DNA of 36,963 nucleotides, taken from positions 1 to 36,963 of the forward strand of contig JBQCHF010000190.1 in NCBI GenBank assembly GCA_051954955.1. The letters run 5' to 3'. Below the pieces are notes generated by a model that was not told the origin of the DNA, made no database searches, and worked only from the letters and a program-made list of their open reading frames with translations. The position numbers were made by a program, and so were the translations under genes. This stretch comes from JBQCHF01 sp051954955 (GTDB taxonomy: Bacteria; Actinomycetota; Actinomycetes; Motilibacterales; Motilibacteraceae). Shown piece after piece: positions 1 through 7,230 of this stretch. How positions within the stretch are numbered: the first letter of the stretch is position 1; each line of letters starts with the position of its first letter.

Positions 1-36
1 GGGGCCCTGGCCCCGGTTCTTGGACACGGGGTGTGA

Positions 37-933
37 TTAGGCGGCGGTCTGCAGTCTAGCTGTGTAGCGGGCTTCGTAGGTCACGGGCGTCAGGTAGCGG
101 CACCAGGAGTGGCGCCGCTTGGTGTTGTAGCGGGTGAGCCAGCGGAAGACCTCTCGTCGGCAGGTGAGCTCGTCGGGCCAGCAGGCGGCGTCCTGCAGGA
201 CCTCGCGCTTGAGGGCGGCGTTGAAGGACTCGGCCAGGGCGTTGTCGGCCGAGGATCCGACGGCGCCCATGGACTGGGTGACGCCCAGCTGCGCGCAGAG
301 GCGGGCGTAGTCCTGTGATGTGTAGACCGAACCGTGGTCGGAGTGAAAGATCGACCCGGCGAGGCTGCCGCGGGTCGCGGCGGCGGTCTGCAGCGCTTCG
401 GTGACCAGGGCGGTGCGCATGTGGTCTGCGAGGGCCCAGCCGACCAAGCGGCGGCTGTAGCAGTCGATGACGGTGGCCAGGTACAGGTTCGAGCCGTCGG
501 CCAGCGGCAGGTAGGTGATGTCTCCGACGTAGCGCCGGTTCGGCGCGTCGGCGGTGAAGTCTCGGCGCAGCAGGTCCGGCACCTTCGCGGGGCTCTGCGC
601 CGGGATGGTGGTGCGCACGCGGCGCTTCTTGGCGTAGCCGGCGATGCCGTGGGCGCGCATCACCCGGGCCACCCGCTTGTGGTTCACCCGCTCGGCGGCC
701 GCCGCACCGTCGTTGAGCTCGGCGGTCACCCGTGGGGCGCCGACGGTGTTGTCCGCGGCGTGCACGGTGCGGATCCGCTCGGCCAATGCGGCGTCCTGAG
801 CGGCTCTGGCGGCCCGTGCAGGGGCGGCGTTGAGCCAGGCGTAGTAGGAGGACCGCTTGACCTCGAGCAGCTGGCACAGTCGCTTCACCTCGAAGGTGGC
901 GGAGTTGTCGGCGACGAACTGGAAGCGACTCAC
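37..933 (-). CDS. IS3-family transposase OrfB (DDE integrase)
   Basis: This is the catalytic subunit of the IS3 element, 298 aa. The N-terminal third has the HTH_21-like region typical of OrfB (RVNHKRVARVMRAHGI). An rve integrase core follows. The three acidic residues are visible: Asp in RRYVGDITYLPL, Asp in IFHSDHGSVY, and Glu in SSADNALAESFNAALKRE, about 35 residues after the second Asp. Length is normal for the family. The GTG start overlaps the orfA stop as GTGA, so translation is probably coupled. No obvious A-rich slippery site was seen for a -1 frameshift, so a fused OrfAB is not evident. The gene looks intact. Confidence 0.93.
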   Translation of the reverse strand: MSRFQFVADNSATFEVKRLCQLLEVKRSSYYAWLNAAPARAARAAQDAALAERIRTVHAADNTVGAPRVTAELNDGAAAAERVNHKRVARVMRAHGIAGYAKKRRVRTTIPAQSPAKVPDLLRRDFTADAPNRRYVGDITYLPLADGSNLYLATVIDCYSRRLVGWALADHMRTALVTEALQTAAATRGSLAGSIFHSDHGSVYTSQDYARLCAQLGVTQSMGAVGSSADNALAESFNAALKREVLQDAACWPDELTCRREVFRWLTRYNTKRRHSWCRYLTPVTYEARYTARLQTAA

Positions 934-1301
934 CAGCGCGTCTCCCCGGCGAAATACTTGGCCGCCTTCTGCAGGATCTCCCGCTCGGTGGTGAGCTTGC
1001 GCTCGTTCACCTCGAGCTGGGCTACCCGCGCCTCCAGCCGGGCGATCTTCTGCTCCGGGGTCTCATCCACCGGGCCGTCCGCGGCCCTTCGCCCGGTCGG
1101 CGTGGCCCGTAGCGGGCTGGTGGTCGGGCTGCCGTCCGCGGCGGTCTTCTTGCCGGTCCCGTGCGCGTGGAGCCACTGCCGTAGCGTCCCGCGCTCGATG
1201 CCGAGGTCCTCAGCGATGCCGCGGACCGTGGCCCCCGGCGTGGACTCGTACAAGTCGACGGCCTGCCGGCGGAACTCCTCCGAGTAGTGCTTCCTGGCCA
1301 T
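930..1301 (-). CDS. IS3-family transposase OrfA (HTH protein)
   Basis: This is the DNA-binding subunit of the IS3 element, 123 aa. An N-terminal helix-turn-helix (KHYSEEFRRQAVDLYES through GIERGTLRQWLHAH) matches the HTH_Tnp_1 family. A variable linker rich in Thr, Pro and Ala follows. The C-terminal stretch from KIARLEARVAQLEV to EREILQKAAKYF is a leucine-zipper-like coiled coil, as in other IS3 OrfA proteins that pair with OrfB. Its stop overlaps the orfB start by four bases. The ATG start lies about 60 bp inside the right inverted repeat. The gene looks intact. Confidence 0.92.
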   Translation of the reverse strand: MARKHYSEEFRRQAVDLYESTPGATVRGIAEDLGIERGTLRQWLHAHGTGKKTAADGSPTTSPLRATPTGRRAADGPVDETPEQKIARLEARVAQLEVNERKLTTEREILQKAAKYFAGETRW

Positions 1302-1360
1302 AGCTCCGGATCATCTCGCTTCTCCAGCAGTGCTGGGTTCAGCGTGTCCAAGAACCAGGA

Positions 1361-2095
1361 TCAAGGGCCGTGGGAGATGCGGGACACGCCCAGCAACACC
1401 GCGCAGCCGAGGGTGATCGCGCCAGCCATCCAGACCAGGGCCCAGCCGAGGTCACCCACCCGGCCGGCATGGTGGGAGGGCAGGTCGACCATCCACAGGG
1501 TCACGAAGTGGGTGGGCAGGACGCGGGTGGGCAGCAGGTCTGCGGCACCGAGAACGGGGCCGAAGAAGATGTCAAGGATCCAGACGAACAGCACCAGCAC
1601 CGTGCCGTTGACCGGGTCGGCGACCAAAACCCCCACCAGGGCCCCCAAGGTGAGGTAGATGACCGCGAACATGATCGTTCCGGCGACCACCCGGGCGGGG
1701 TGGGCGCCCAGCCCGGTGCGAGCAGCCAGTGCGACGAGCGCCGCGGCGGAGGCGACCAGCGCCAGACTCAGCCCGGCGCCTGCCCGCGCGGCCAGCAACC
1801 GAACCGGTGCCAGCCCGGCCAGCACCAGGCGCCGGTCCGCGTCTCGGGCGCCGCGGACCTGGAAGTACATGGCTAGCGCGGCGATGAACCCAGCGGCCCA
1901 GCCGGCCGTCGCGGTCTGTACCGCCGGCCCGCCCGTCCCCCCGAGCAGCCGCGCGGCGTCGGCCAGCGGCGCGGCGGCGACCACGACGAACACCGCCGGC
2001 ACCAGGACCAGGACCAGGAGGTTCACCGGGGTACGGGCGGCCTCGAGCACGAACCGCCGGGTGATGGGCATCGCCACCCTGGGCACGGAGGTCAC
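1361..2095 (-). CDS. ABC transporter permease, stop codon supplied by IS3 end
   Basis: This is an integral membrane subunit of about 244 aa. Hydrophobic stretches include LLVLVLVPAVFVVVAAAPL, the region around WAAGFIAALAMYF, LALVASAAALVALAA, VVAGTIMFAVIYLTLGALVG, NGTVLVLFVWILDIFF and ALVWMAGAITLGCAVLLG, giving about six segments. The GTG start at 2095 overlaps the TGA of the ATPase gene as GTGA, so the two genes form one operon. A longer frame reaching 2200 would run through the ATPase gene and is less likely. The frame ends ISHGP and then stops at TGA, which is the terminal trinucleotide of the IS3 element. The native C-terminus was therefore replaced, though probably only a few residues are missing because the last membrane segment is present. 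The substrate cannot be read from the sequence. The gene order resembles actinobacterial drug-type ABC-2 exporters. Confidence 0.75.
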   Translation of the reverse strand: MTSVPRVAMPITRRFVLEAARTPVNLLVLVLVPAVFVVVAAAPLADAARLLGGTGGPAVQTATAGWAAGFIAALAMYFQVRGARDADRRLVLAGLAPVRLLAARAGAGLSLALVASAAALVALAARTGLGAHPARVVAGTIMFAVIYLTLGALVGVLVADPVNGTVLVLFVWILDIFFGPVLGAADLLPTRVLPTHFVTLWMVDLPSHHAGRVGDLGWALVWMAGAITLGCAVLLGVSRISHGP

Positions 2096-2829
2096 CGCGG
2101 CGCCGTCCGTCCGTCCTTGAGCGTCACGATCCGGTCGAACCGCTCCTCGTCGGTGACGGAGTGGCTGATCACGAGCACTGCACGCCCCGCCTGCCGACAC
2201 CGCGTCACCAGCTCCCAGAAACGCAGGTAGGTGTCGAAGTCGAACCCGGCGTACGGCTCGTCGAGCAGTAGCACCTCGGGGTCGGCCAGCAGCGCCAAGC
2301 CGAGGTTGAGCTTGGCCAAGGTACCGCCAGACAGCCGGTCGGCACGGGCGCCGGCGTAGCGCTCAAAGCCGAGCGCGGCGTAGATCTCCCGGCCGCGCCG
2401 CGCCTGCACCGGGGCGGGCAGCCCGTAGGCGGCGGCGAACAGGTCGAAGTGCTCGTCGCAGGTCAGCCGGTCGTAGACGACCGGCTCCTGCGGGCAGTAG
2501 CCCAGCCGCCCGGCCACGGTCACCATTCCGGCGTCGGCGGGCAGCGCGCCGACGAGGATCTTCATCAAGGTGCTCTTGCCCGAACCGTTCTCCCCGACCA
2601 GTCCGACAACTTCACCGCGGCACAGCGTGAGATCTGCGCCCCGCAGCACCCACGTGCTGCGCCGCGCCGGCCAGATCCCGCGAAGGTATGCCTTGGCGAT
2701 CCCGTAAGCCCGCAGCACCGCGTGACTGGCTTCAGCGGCGTCCGGAACGGCTGGCGGAGACAGGTCGCCGGCGGCGTGGTCGAAGGCCACGCGGGCGCCT
2801 GGTGCGGCCCGGTGCAGTGGTCGGGTCAT
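2092..2829 (-). CDS. ABC transporter ATP-binding protein
   Basis: This is the 245-aa nucleotide-binding subunit that powers the adjacent permease. Visible motifs are Walker A GENGSGKST (about residues 79-87), a Q-loop in GYCPQEP (about 110-116), signature LSGGT (166-170), Walker B EVLLLDEP (185-192) and the switch His in ISHS (about 223). The first 35 residues are a loose N-terminal extension ahead of the ABC core. The ATG at 2829 is preceded by GGTGAGG, a good ribosome-binding site. The stop overlaps the permease start by four bases. The short ATPase paired with one small hydrophobic permease fits an ABC-2 exporter. The substrate is unknown. Confidence 0.9.
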   Translation of the reverse strand: MTRPLHRAAPGARVAFDHAAGDLSPPAVPDAAEASHAVLRAYGIAKAYLRGIWPARRSTWVLRGADLTLCRGEVVGLVGENGSGKSTLMKILVGALPADAGMVTVAGRLGYCPQEPVVYDRLTCDEHFDLFAAAYGLPAPVQARRGREIYAALGFERYAGARADRLSGGTLAKLNLGLALLADPEVLLLDEPYAGFDFDTYLRFWELVTRCRQAGRAVLVISHSVTDEERFDRIVTLKDGRTAPR

Positions 2830-3138
2830 GACCTCACCGTGTCACGTCCTGGGGCGCAGGCCCCGGTATGAAGGTCCCGACCGAGGCCCTCGTCGCTTGC
2901 TGCGTCAGGCGCCCCCTCTCCGGTCGATGTGTGACCACTCGCCGCCCGTCAGCTTCCACAGCTGCCTCCTGCCTGTGTCGCGTTCGCTCTGACCTCCGGT
3001 CGCGCAGGGGCCAAGAGGAGAGCTGGGAGTGCTTGGCGTCGGATCTGGAGCACGGCATGCCTTTCCCCGAGCGACTTCCGGCCCACATGGCGTGGCCCGC
3101 GAGGGCCGCCGCGCTGACCCCGGTCATCGCGGCCGCTG
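2830..3138. other. Intergenic, no supported gene
   Basis: Frames are open here on both strands, but their products are low-complexity, rich in Arg, Pro and Ser, and lack recognisable motifs. A rhodanese domain, which sometimes follows the metallo-beta-lactamase domain whose remnant lies next door, was looked for and not found. The stretch may hold the ABC operon promoter, but no convincing -35/-10 pair was identified. Confidence 0.5.
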
Positions 3139-3640
3139 CTACGGCGGTGGATGGTTGGCCCGGTGCCCGCGGTCTAGGTGGCCGAACAGAAGCTGCCGAA
3201 GACGTGGGTGCGGACGAAGTTGGCCGCCTTCGACAGGGCGGCCGCCAGCCGGTGCGCCGAGGGATAGTGGGCCCGCGCGAGCGCGTCGTGGCCTCCGGGC
3301 CGAGCAGGTCCGAGCGGCCCGAGGAGCCGAACAACAGTGACCCGGCGATGAACTACCGCCCTCCTGACCGTCGGAGAGCATCACGAAGGACAGGTGGGTG
3401 AAGGTGTGGCCGGGGGTGGCAAGCGCGCGGACCGGAAGCGACGCCATCACCCGAACCAAGTCGCCTCCCGGAAGGGGCTCCCTAACGAAGGAGATCGGCC
3501 CGAGGCGTTGACTGGTCTCCGGCGCCGGTAGCGTCGGCCAGGGCGCGACCGCCCATGATGTCGTTGTTTGCATGTGGATCTCGAACACGTGCTTCACCCG
3601 TAACCGGCCAAGGCCCCCGTACCGCCCTAGGCCATCTATC
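3139..3640 (-). pseudogene. Decayed metallo-beta-lactamase-fold hydrolase (persulfide dioxygenase-like)
   Basis: Pieces of one MBL-fold protein appear in order on the minus strand but in different frames. First comes RLRVKHVFEIH. Next, after a shift, is NNDIMGGRALADATGAG; the family reads HxHNDYxxGGRALADATGA. A frame containing GPISFVREPL and VRALATPGHTFTHLSFVMLSDG follows, then a frame with FIAGSLLFGSSGRSDLLGPE, then ALARAHYPSAHRLAAALS and FVRTHVFGSFCSAT. The order and motifs (zinc-ligand HxHxD region, ATPGHT, GSLLFGSxGRxDLLG, FGSFCSAT) match the persulfide dioxygenase-like MBL group. At least three indels break it, including an apparent 2-nt insertion in the metal-binding motif. The N-terminal strand region is missing upstream. 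No gene is recognised between 3641 and 3839. Confidence 0.82.
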
Positions 3641-3839
3641 CGAGGGGGGGCGAGACTTCAGGTGCCACCGATCGGGCCGACCTCACTTCCTCCCCCTTCC
3701 GCCCTCACTCGACTCCCTTCGTCGTTCAGTGCATCCTCGCGCGACGGGCTGGTCGGCGTAGCGGGGCGAAGCAACTACCCCCGCTCACCCTGATAAGGCA
3801 GAGCCCGGCGGCTGAAGCCGTTGAGGCCGCGACTGCTCG

Positions 3840-4493
3840 TCAGCTCGCTGAGAGCAGATTCTGCATGGTCACGATCTCCTGCTCCTGGGCTGCAATGATT
3901 TTGGCGGCGAGCGCCTTGGCCTCAGGGTCCTGACCGCCGACCTGCTCCTGCTTGGCCATCGCCAAGGCGCCCTGATGGTGCACGATCATCTGCTGGAGAA
4001 AGAGCTTGCCGGCCTGCGCACCCGTGGCCTGCTTCAGGGCGTCCATGTCGCGCTGGCTCATGCCGCCGTTGGTCGAGGCGCCCATGTCCATACCCTCCAT
4101 GGAACCTGTCGTCGCGGGTACATCCGCACCCCACGTCTGCAGCCATGCGGTCATCTGAGTGATCTCTGGCCCCTGAGCAGCCTTGATCTGCCGCGCGAGG
4201 TCGAGGACCGGCCGCGGCACGCCGTTCTTGCTCAGGATCAGGTCGCTCATCGCGATCGCCTGTGCATGGTGCGGGATCATCATCTGAGCGAACATGACGT
4301 CCGCCTCGTTGTATGGACTCGGGGCAGGTGTGCCCGCATCGCCGGCAGCAGGAGAGCCAGCGCTGGCAGTGGGCGACCCCATGTCCATCCCGTTCATCGA
4401 GCCTGAGGTGCTGTCTGCGCCGGCGCAACCGCTGAGGATCGCGCCCGCGGCGAGCAGGCCGACGGCGGCAAGGGAGGCTCGGGCGAGCTTCAT
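3840..4493 (-). CDS. DUF305-domain lipoprotein
   Basis: This is a 217-aa exported lipoprotein. The ATG at 4493 gives a clean signal peptide (MKLARASLAAVGLLAAGAI) ending in the lipobox LSGC with Cys 23. An upstream in-frame start is possible but would place 13 non-signal residues in front. A Ser/Gly/Met linker leads into the DUF305 domain, which holds two copies of the hallmark helix: FAQMMIPHHAQAIAMSDLI and FLQQMIVHHQGALAMAKQE. Each has an MMIPHH/MIVHH core with Met and His suited to metal binding. DUF305 proteins are commonly found with copper-handling genes. The gene lies 108 bp downstream of the multicopper oxidase on the same strand, so co-transcription is likely. It contains repeated Met-rich NGMDMG and EGMDMG motifs. 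Confidence 0.93.
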   Translation of the reverse strand: MKLARASLAAVGLLAAGAILSGCAGADSTSGSMNGMDMGSPTASAGSPAAGDAGTPAPSPYNEADVMFAQMMIPHHAQAIAMSDLILSKNGVPRPVLDLARQIKAAQGPEITQMTAWLQTWGADVPATTGSMEGMDMGASTNGGMSQRDMDALKQATGAQAGKLFLQQMIVHHQGALAMAKQEQVGGQDPEAKALAAKIIAAQEQEIVTMQNLLSAS

Positions 4494-4601
4494 GCAGGTT
4501 TCCGTTCTGGGTTGGATCAGGACTCGGGACAACAGGGAAGAGGAACCGCTGGCGGGGCTTTCCCCACGTGTGTCGCCGTGAGGCGCAGACCAGGCGGTTT
4601 C

Positions 4602-6161
4602 CTAGGACACGTAGGAGAGCTTGGTCATCATGCCGGTCTCGGCGTGGTAGATGTTGTGGCAGTGCGTCACCCACTGGCCCGGGTTGTTCGCGTCCAGCTC
4701 CACGTCCACTGACTGCATCGGGCGGACGATCACGGTGTCCTTGCGCGCGCCCCCGCCGGACAGCTCGAAGGTGTGCCCGTGCAGGTGCATCGGATGGAAC
4801 ATCATCGACTGGTTGGTGTACCGCAGCCGCACTCGCTCGCCCTGCTTGACCGGAAGGGCCGAGGTGTCCGGCCATGTCCTGCCGTTGATCGTCCACCTGT
4901 AGGGCATCATCGAGCCGGCGAGGAGCAGGTCGTGCGAACGATCGACCGGCTTGGCGGCTAGCCGGTGGTCCGGCCGCGCCTGCAGGTCATTGCCGAGCAC
5001 GATCTTCCGGGCGAGCTCGGCCGGCCGCAGCGTGACCGGGGGAACCGGGCCACCGCCGGTCCGGACCAGAGCCCGGCCAGCCGTTCCGGTCTTGCCCTCC
5101 GGCACGGACACCAGCGGGAACACCCCATCTGCGAGGGTGACCTCGACGTCGAACCGCTCCCCCATGCCGATCAGCACCGCGTCGGCGTCCACAGGCTGAA
5201 CCGGGTAGCCGTCGGTGTGGGTGACCCGCATCCGGTGGCCGGCCAGCGCGACACGGAAGGCGGTGTCGCTGCCAGCGTTGATCAACCGAATCCGCACCCT
5301 CTGACCGGGCCGGGCGGTGAAGGTCTGCGCCGCGCTGGGCACCCGGCCGTTGACCAGGTAGTAGGCGTAGTCGACATCCCCGGCGCCTCCGAGCAGCGGT
5401 GAGTTCGAGGACTCCCCCATGCCACCCATCCCGCCGCCCCCGCCCATGGACATGCCGCCCATGTCCATGCCGCCAGGGCTGCTGGTGCTCGACGACCCGC
5501 CCATCGACATTCCACCCATGCCACCCGGGGTAGCTGACTGACCAGTGCCGGTGAAGCCGGCCAGCACGTCGTCGGGGGTTCGCCCGGTGCCGTCGACCCA
5601 GTCGTCGAGCACGACGATCCACTCGTGGTCGTAGCCGCCCGGCTCGGCGGGGTCGTCCACGATCAGGGGCCCGTAGAGGCCGCGGTCGAGCTGGACGCCC
5701 ACGTGCGGGTGGTAGAAGTAGGTGCCGGGGTCCGGCGCGGTGAACTCGTAGGTGAAGCTCGCGCCGGGCTTGATCGGCGACTGCGTTACGCCCGGGACAC
5801 CGTCCATGTCGTTGCGCAGGGCCAGACCGTGCCAGTGCACGGTCGTGTCGGCCGGCAGCCCGTTGTCGACCTGGACGCGGAGCACGTCGCCGGCGGTGAC
5901 CCGCAACAACCGGCCGGGCAGGTCGTCGCCATAGCCCCAGGTGCGCACCGTGGGGCCGCCGAGGTCCAGGTTGACCGAGCGCGGCTGAAGCCGAGCGTTC
6001 ACCACTCGCGAGCCGTTGGGCTTGCGCGCCGCCTCGGCGCGCCCGACAGCCTGGGAGCTGGCCGTTACCGGACTCGCGGACCGGCTGCAACCGGTGAGGG
6101 CGGCCGCGCCGGCGAGGCCGGCGGCGGAGACGAGTAGCTGGCGGCGGGTCAGAGCAACCAC
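4602..6161 (-). CDS. Multicopper oxidase, Tat-exported, Met-rich insert
   Basis: This is a 519-aa cupredoxin-domain oxidase, probably a periplasmic or cell-surface copper(I) oxidase. The GTG at 6161 is chosen because GGGAAGAA lies just upstream and the protein then begins VVALTRRQLLVSAAG, a twin-arginine signal ending in a lipobox (ALTGC, Cys about 25). All copper motifs are present: HWHG (about 109-112), HPH (about 151-153), HPMHLHGH near the C-terminus, and HCHNIYHAETGMM (about 500-511) carrying the type-1 Cys, His and axial Met. Residues about 213-249 form a Met/Gly-rich insert (GGMGGMSMGG, GGMDMGGMSMGG) like the copper-binding insert of CueO-type enzymes. DUF305 follows in the same direction. 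A direct-repeat regulatory motif lies about 115 bp upstream of the start. Confidence 0.95.
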   Translation of the reverse strand: MVALTRRQLLVSAAGLAGAAALTGCSRSASPVTASSQAVGRAEAARKPNGSRVVNARLQPRSVNLDLGGPTVRTWGYGDDLPGRLLRVTAGDVLRVQVDNGLPADTTVHWHGLALRNDMDGVPGVTQSPIKPGASFTYEFTAPDPGTYFYHPHVGVQLDRGLYGPLIVDDPAEPGGYDHEWIVVLDDWVDGTGRTPDDVLAGFTGTGQSATPGGMGGMSMGGSSSTSSPGGMDMGGMSMGGGGGMGGMGESSNSPLLGGAGDVDYAYYLVNGRVPSAAQTFTARPGQRVRIRLINAGSDTAFRVALAGHRMRVTHTDGYPVQPVDADAVLIGMGERFDVEVTLADGVFPLVSVPEGKTGTAGRALVRTGGGPVPPVTLRPAELARKIVLGNDLQARPDHRLAAKPVDRSHDLLLAGSMMPYRWTINGRTWPDTSALPVKQGERVRLRYTNQSMMFHPMHLHGHTFELSGGGARKDTVIVRPMQSVDVELDANNPGQWVTHCHNIYHAETGMMTKLSYVS

Positions 6162-6229
6162 GGTCAGTTCTTCCCAATCTGGCGGCAGGATTTGCACAGA
6201 CAGAGCGCACTCGCGCGCGCCCCGTGACG

Positions 6230-6290
6230 AGTATCGACGGTGGCGTCAGGCCGGCGCACCGCCGCGGCCCGCTTCTTCAGGGAACCTTCA
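6230..6290 (-). promoter_or_regulatory. Candidate promoter and direct-repeat operator of the multicopper oxidase
   Basis: On the minus strand TGAAGGTTCCCTGAAG occupies 6290-6275: two TGAAG units 11 bp apart. The same arrangement occurs at 32246 and 36131. About 40 bp downstream toward the oxidase is GATACT (6235-6230), a plausible -10 box. An 11-bp direct repeat is typical of OmpR/PhoB-type regulators, and a gene for one is at 32351. The repeat orientation relative to the downstream gene differs from the grx and SHOCT sites, so the direction of control is uncertain. Confidence 0.5.
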
Positions 6291-6711
6291 TCGATCGGGA
6301 TAGATCCGTCCTTGGGAGCCGCCTGGTTGGCGTGCTCGAGCAGGACAGTCAGTCGACGTCGAGGTCGGCGTGCAGGCCGGCGACCCGGGCAAGCGCACCG
6401 GGCCTCGTGCCGCCCGGGTCTCGATGTGACCGTAACCCGGCAGGCCCTGATCCCGTCACGGGCCCCCGCCGCACACCTCCTGTTCGGCTTTCAGTGTGGG
6501 TCCATGGCGCACGAAGGGCGCACGCCCGACGTGACAACGCGTGACCCCGGTCCATCTCGGACCGGGGTCACGCTCGTGTTCGGAGGCCCCCTCGAGGCGC
6601 GGCGTCAGACTGGTCCGGCGAGTAGGGCCGGTTCGGGAGGGGCGCAGGTGTGGGTGTGCCGAGTGACCGAGCCCGCCAGCTCGTCACCGCGCGGGGTGCC
6701 CTGCACGGTCC
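6291..6711. other. Intergenic region between oxidase and ArsR gene
   Basis: No gene is supported here. A minus-strand frame starting GTG after AGGAGGTG and coding for about 36 residues was seen but has no recognisable motif. The main structure is the long hairpin at 6539-6573. The region separates two diverging transcription units. Confidence 0.45.
6539..6573. terminator. 15-bp perfect hairpin, terminator-like
   Basis: The sequence GTGACCCCGGTCC, five loop bases ATCTC, then GGACCGGGGTCAC forms a 13-bp perfect stem. It extends to 15 bp with the adjoining GC on each side. No T-tract follows on either strand, which is common in high-GC actinobacteria. It lies between divergent genes, so it does not terminate either neighbour. 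It may belong to a small untranslated RNA or a lost gene. Confidence 0.5.
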
Positions 6712-6735
6712 CTCCAACGGTCGTTGGTACGTTGG
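6712..6735. promoter_or_regulatory. Palindromic operator upstream of the CadC-like ArsR gene
   Basis: CCAACG-GT-CGTTGG (6713-6726) is a perfect 6-2-6 palindrome, followed closely by another ACGTTGGA. It ends about 40 bp before the start codon at 6768. Dyads of this type next to arsR-family genes are normally autoregulatory operators. This assignment is by position and symmetry only. Confidence 0.55.
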
Positions 6736-6767
6736 AATGAACCGATCCGCCGAGGCTGGAGAACCAG

Positions 6768-7139
6768 ATGACCGACGACGGCTGCGACCTACTGTGCGTG
6801 GACCTGCCGCACGCTGAGGACATTCGCGCGCAACTGGCCGGCGACGAGCAGACCCGCGCGCTGGCGGCACAGGCGAAGGCGCTGGGCGACCCGACCCGAC
6901 TCAAGATCGCCGCCGCCCTGCAGTTGGGTGGTGAGCTGTGCGTCTGCGACCTGGCCTGGATCACCGAGCTGCCCAACAAGCTCGTCAGCCACCACTGCGG
7001 CGTGCTGCGGGTGGCCGGCCTGGCCTCGTCCCGCCGGGACGGCAAGCTGGCGTTCTACCGGCTGACCGCCACCGGCGACCGGCTGCTGGCGACCCTCGCC
7101 GGCGCCGGCGCGTCCGCGGCTGCCGCGGGCACCGTGTGA
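6768..7139 (+). CDS. ArsR-family metal sensor, CadC/SmtB type
   Basis: This is a 123-aa winged-helix repressor. The CadC ligand set is visible: Cys 6 and Cys 10 in the N-terminal arm (GCDLLCVDL) and Cys 58 and Cys 60 in the alpha-4 helix (ELCVCDLAW). CadC of plasmid pI258 uses Cys 7, 11, 58 and 60, so Cd, Pb or Zn sensing is likely. The recognition helix is KLVSHHCGVLRVAGLASS and the wing contains RRDGKLAFYRLT. The ATG has GGAG eight bases upstream. A palindromic operator lies in the promoter. The CDF-like gene follows 91 bp downstream on the same strand and is the probable regulated transporter. The C-terminus is an Ala/Gly-rich tail. Confidence 0.93.
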   Translation: MTDDGCDLLCVDLPHAEDIRAQLAGDEQTRALAAQAKALGDPTRLKIAAALQLGGELCVCDLAWITELPNKLVSHHCGVLRVAGLASSRRDGKLAFYRLTATGDRLLATLAGAGASAAAAGTV

Positions 7140-7230
7140 CCGCCGCGCCGGCCCCCGTCGCTTCCGCCCCGGGAGCCGCCCCGCTGACCACGTTCCATGC
7201 GCCCGGCGCGCCCGCCGAGAGGATGCCCGC

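Larger units (their letters stand above)
8..1363 (-). mobile_element. IS3-family insertion sequence
   Basis: The element is about 1356 bp and carries orfA and orfB on the minus strand. Its ends are imperfect inverted repeats. The left end starts TGGCCCCGGTTCTTGGACAC at position 8. The right end, read inward on the minus strand, starts TGATCCTGGTTCTTGGACAC at 1363. GGGCC lies just outside each end (2-6 and 1365-1369), so a short target duplication is possible if the ends are shifted by one base. The right end abuts the permease gene and its terminal TGA closes that reading frame. Only seven bases of left flank are in the window, so what lies on the other side of the insertion cannot be seen. 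Confidence 0.85.

Noticed and set aside
334..1287. Long plus-strand open frame opposite the IS3 genes
   Set aside because: It is antisense to clear orfA and orfB coding sequence and its product is low-complexity, a common artefact of high GC.
2868..3401. Plus-strand frame of 177 codons
   Set aside because: It is Arg/Ser-rich, without domains, and opposes the MBL-fold remnant.
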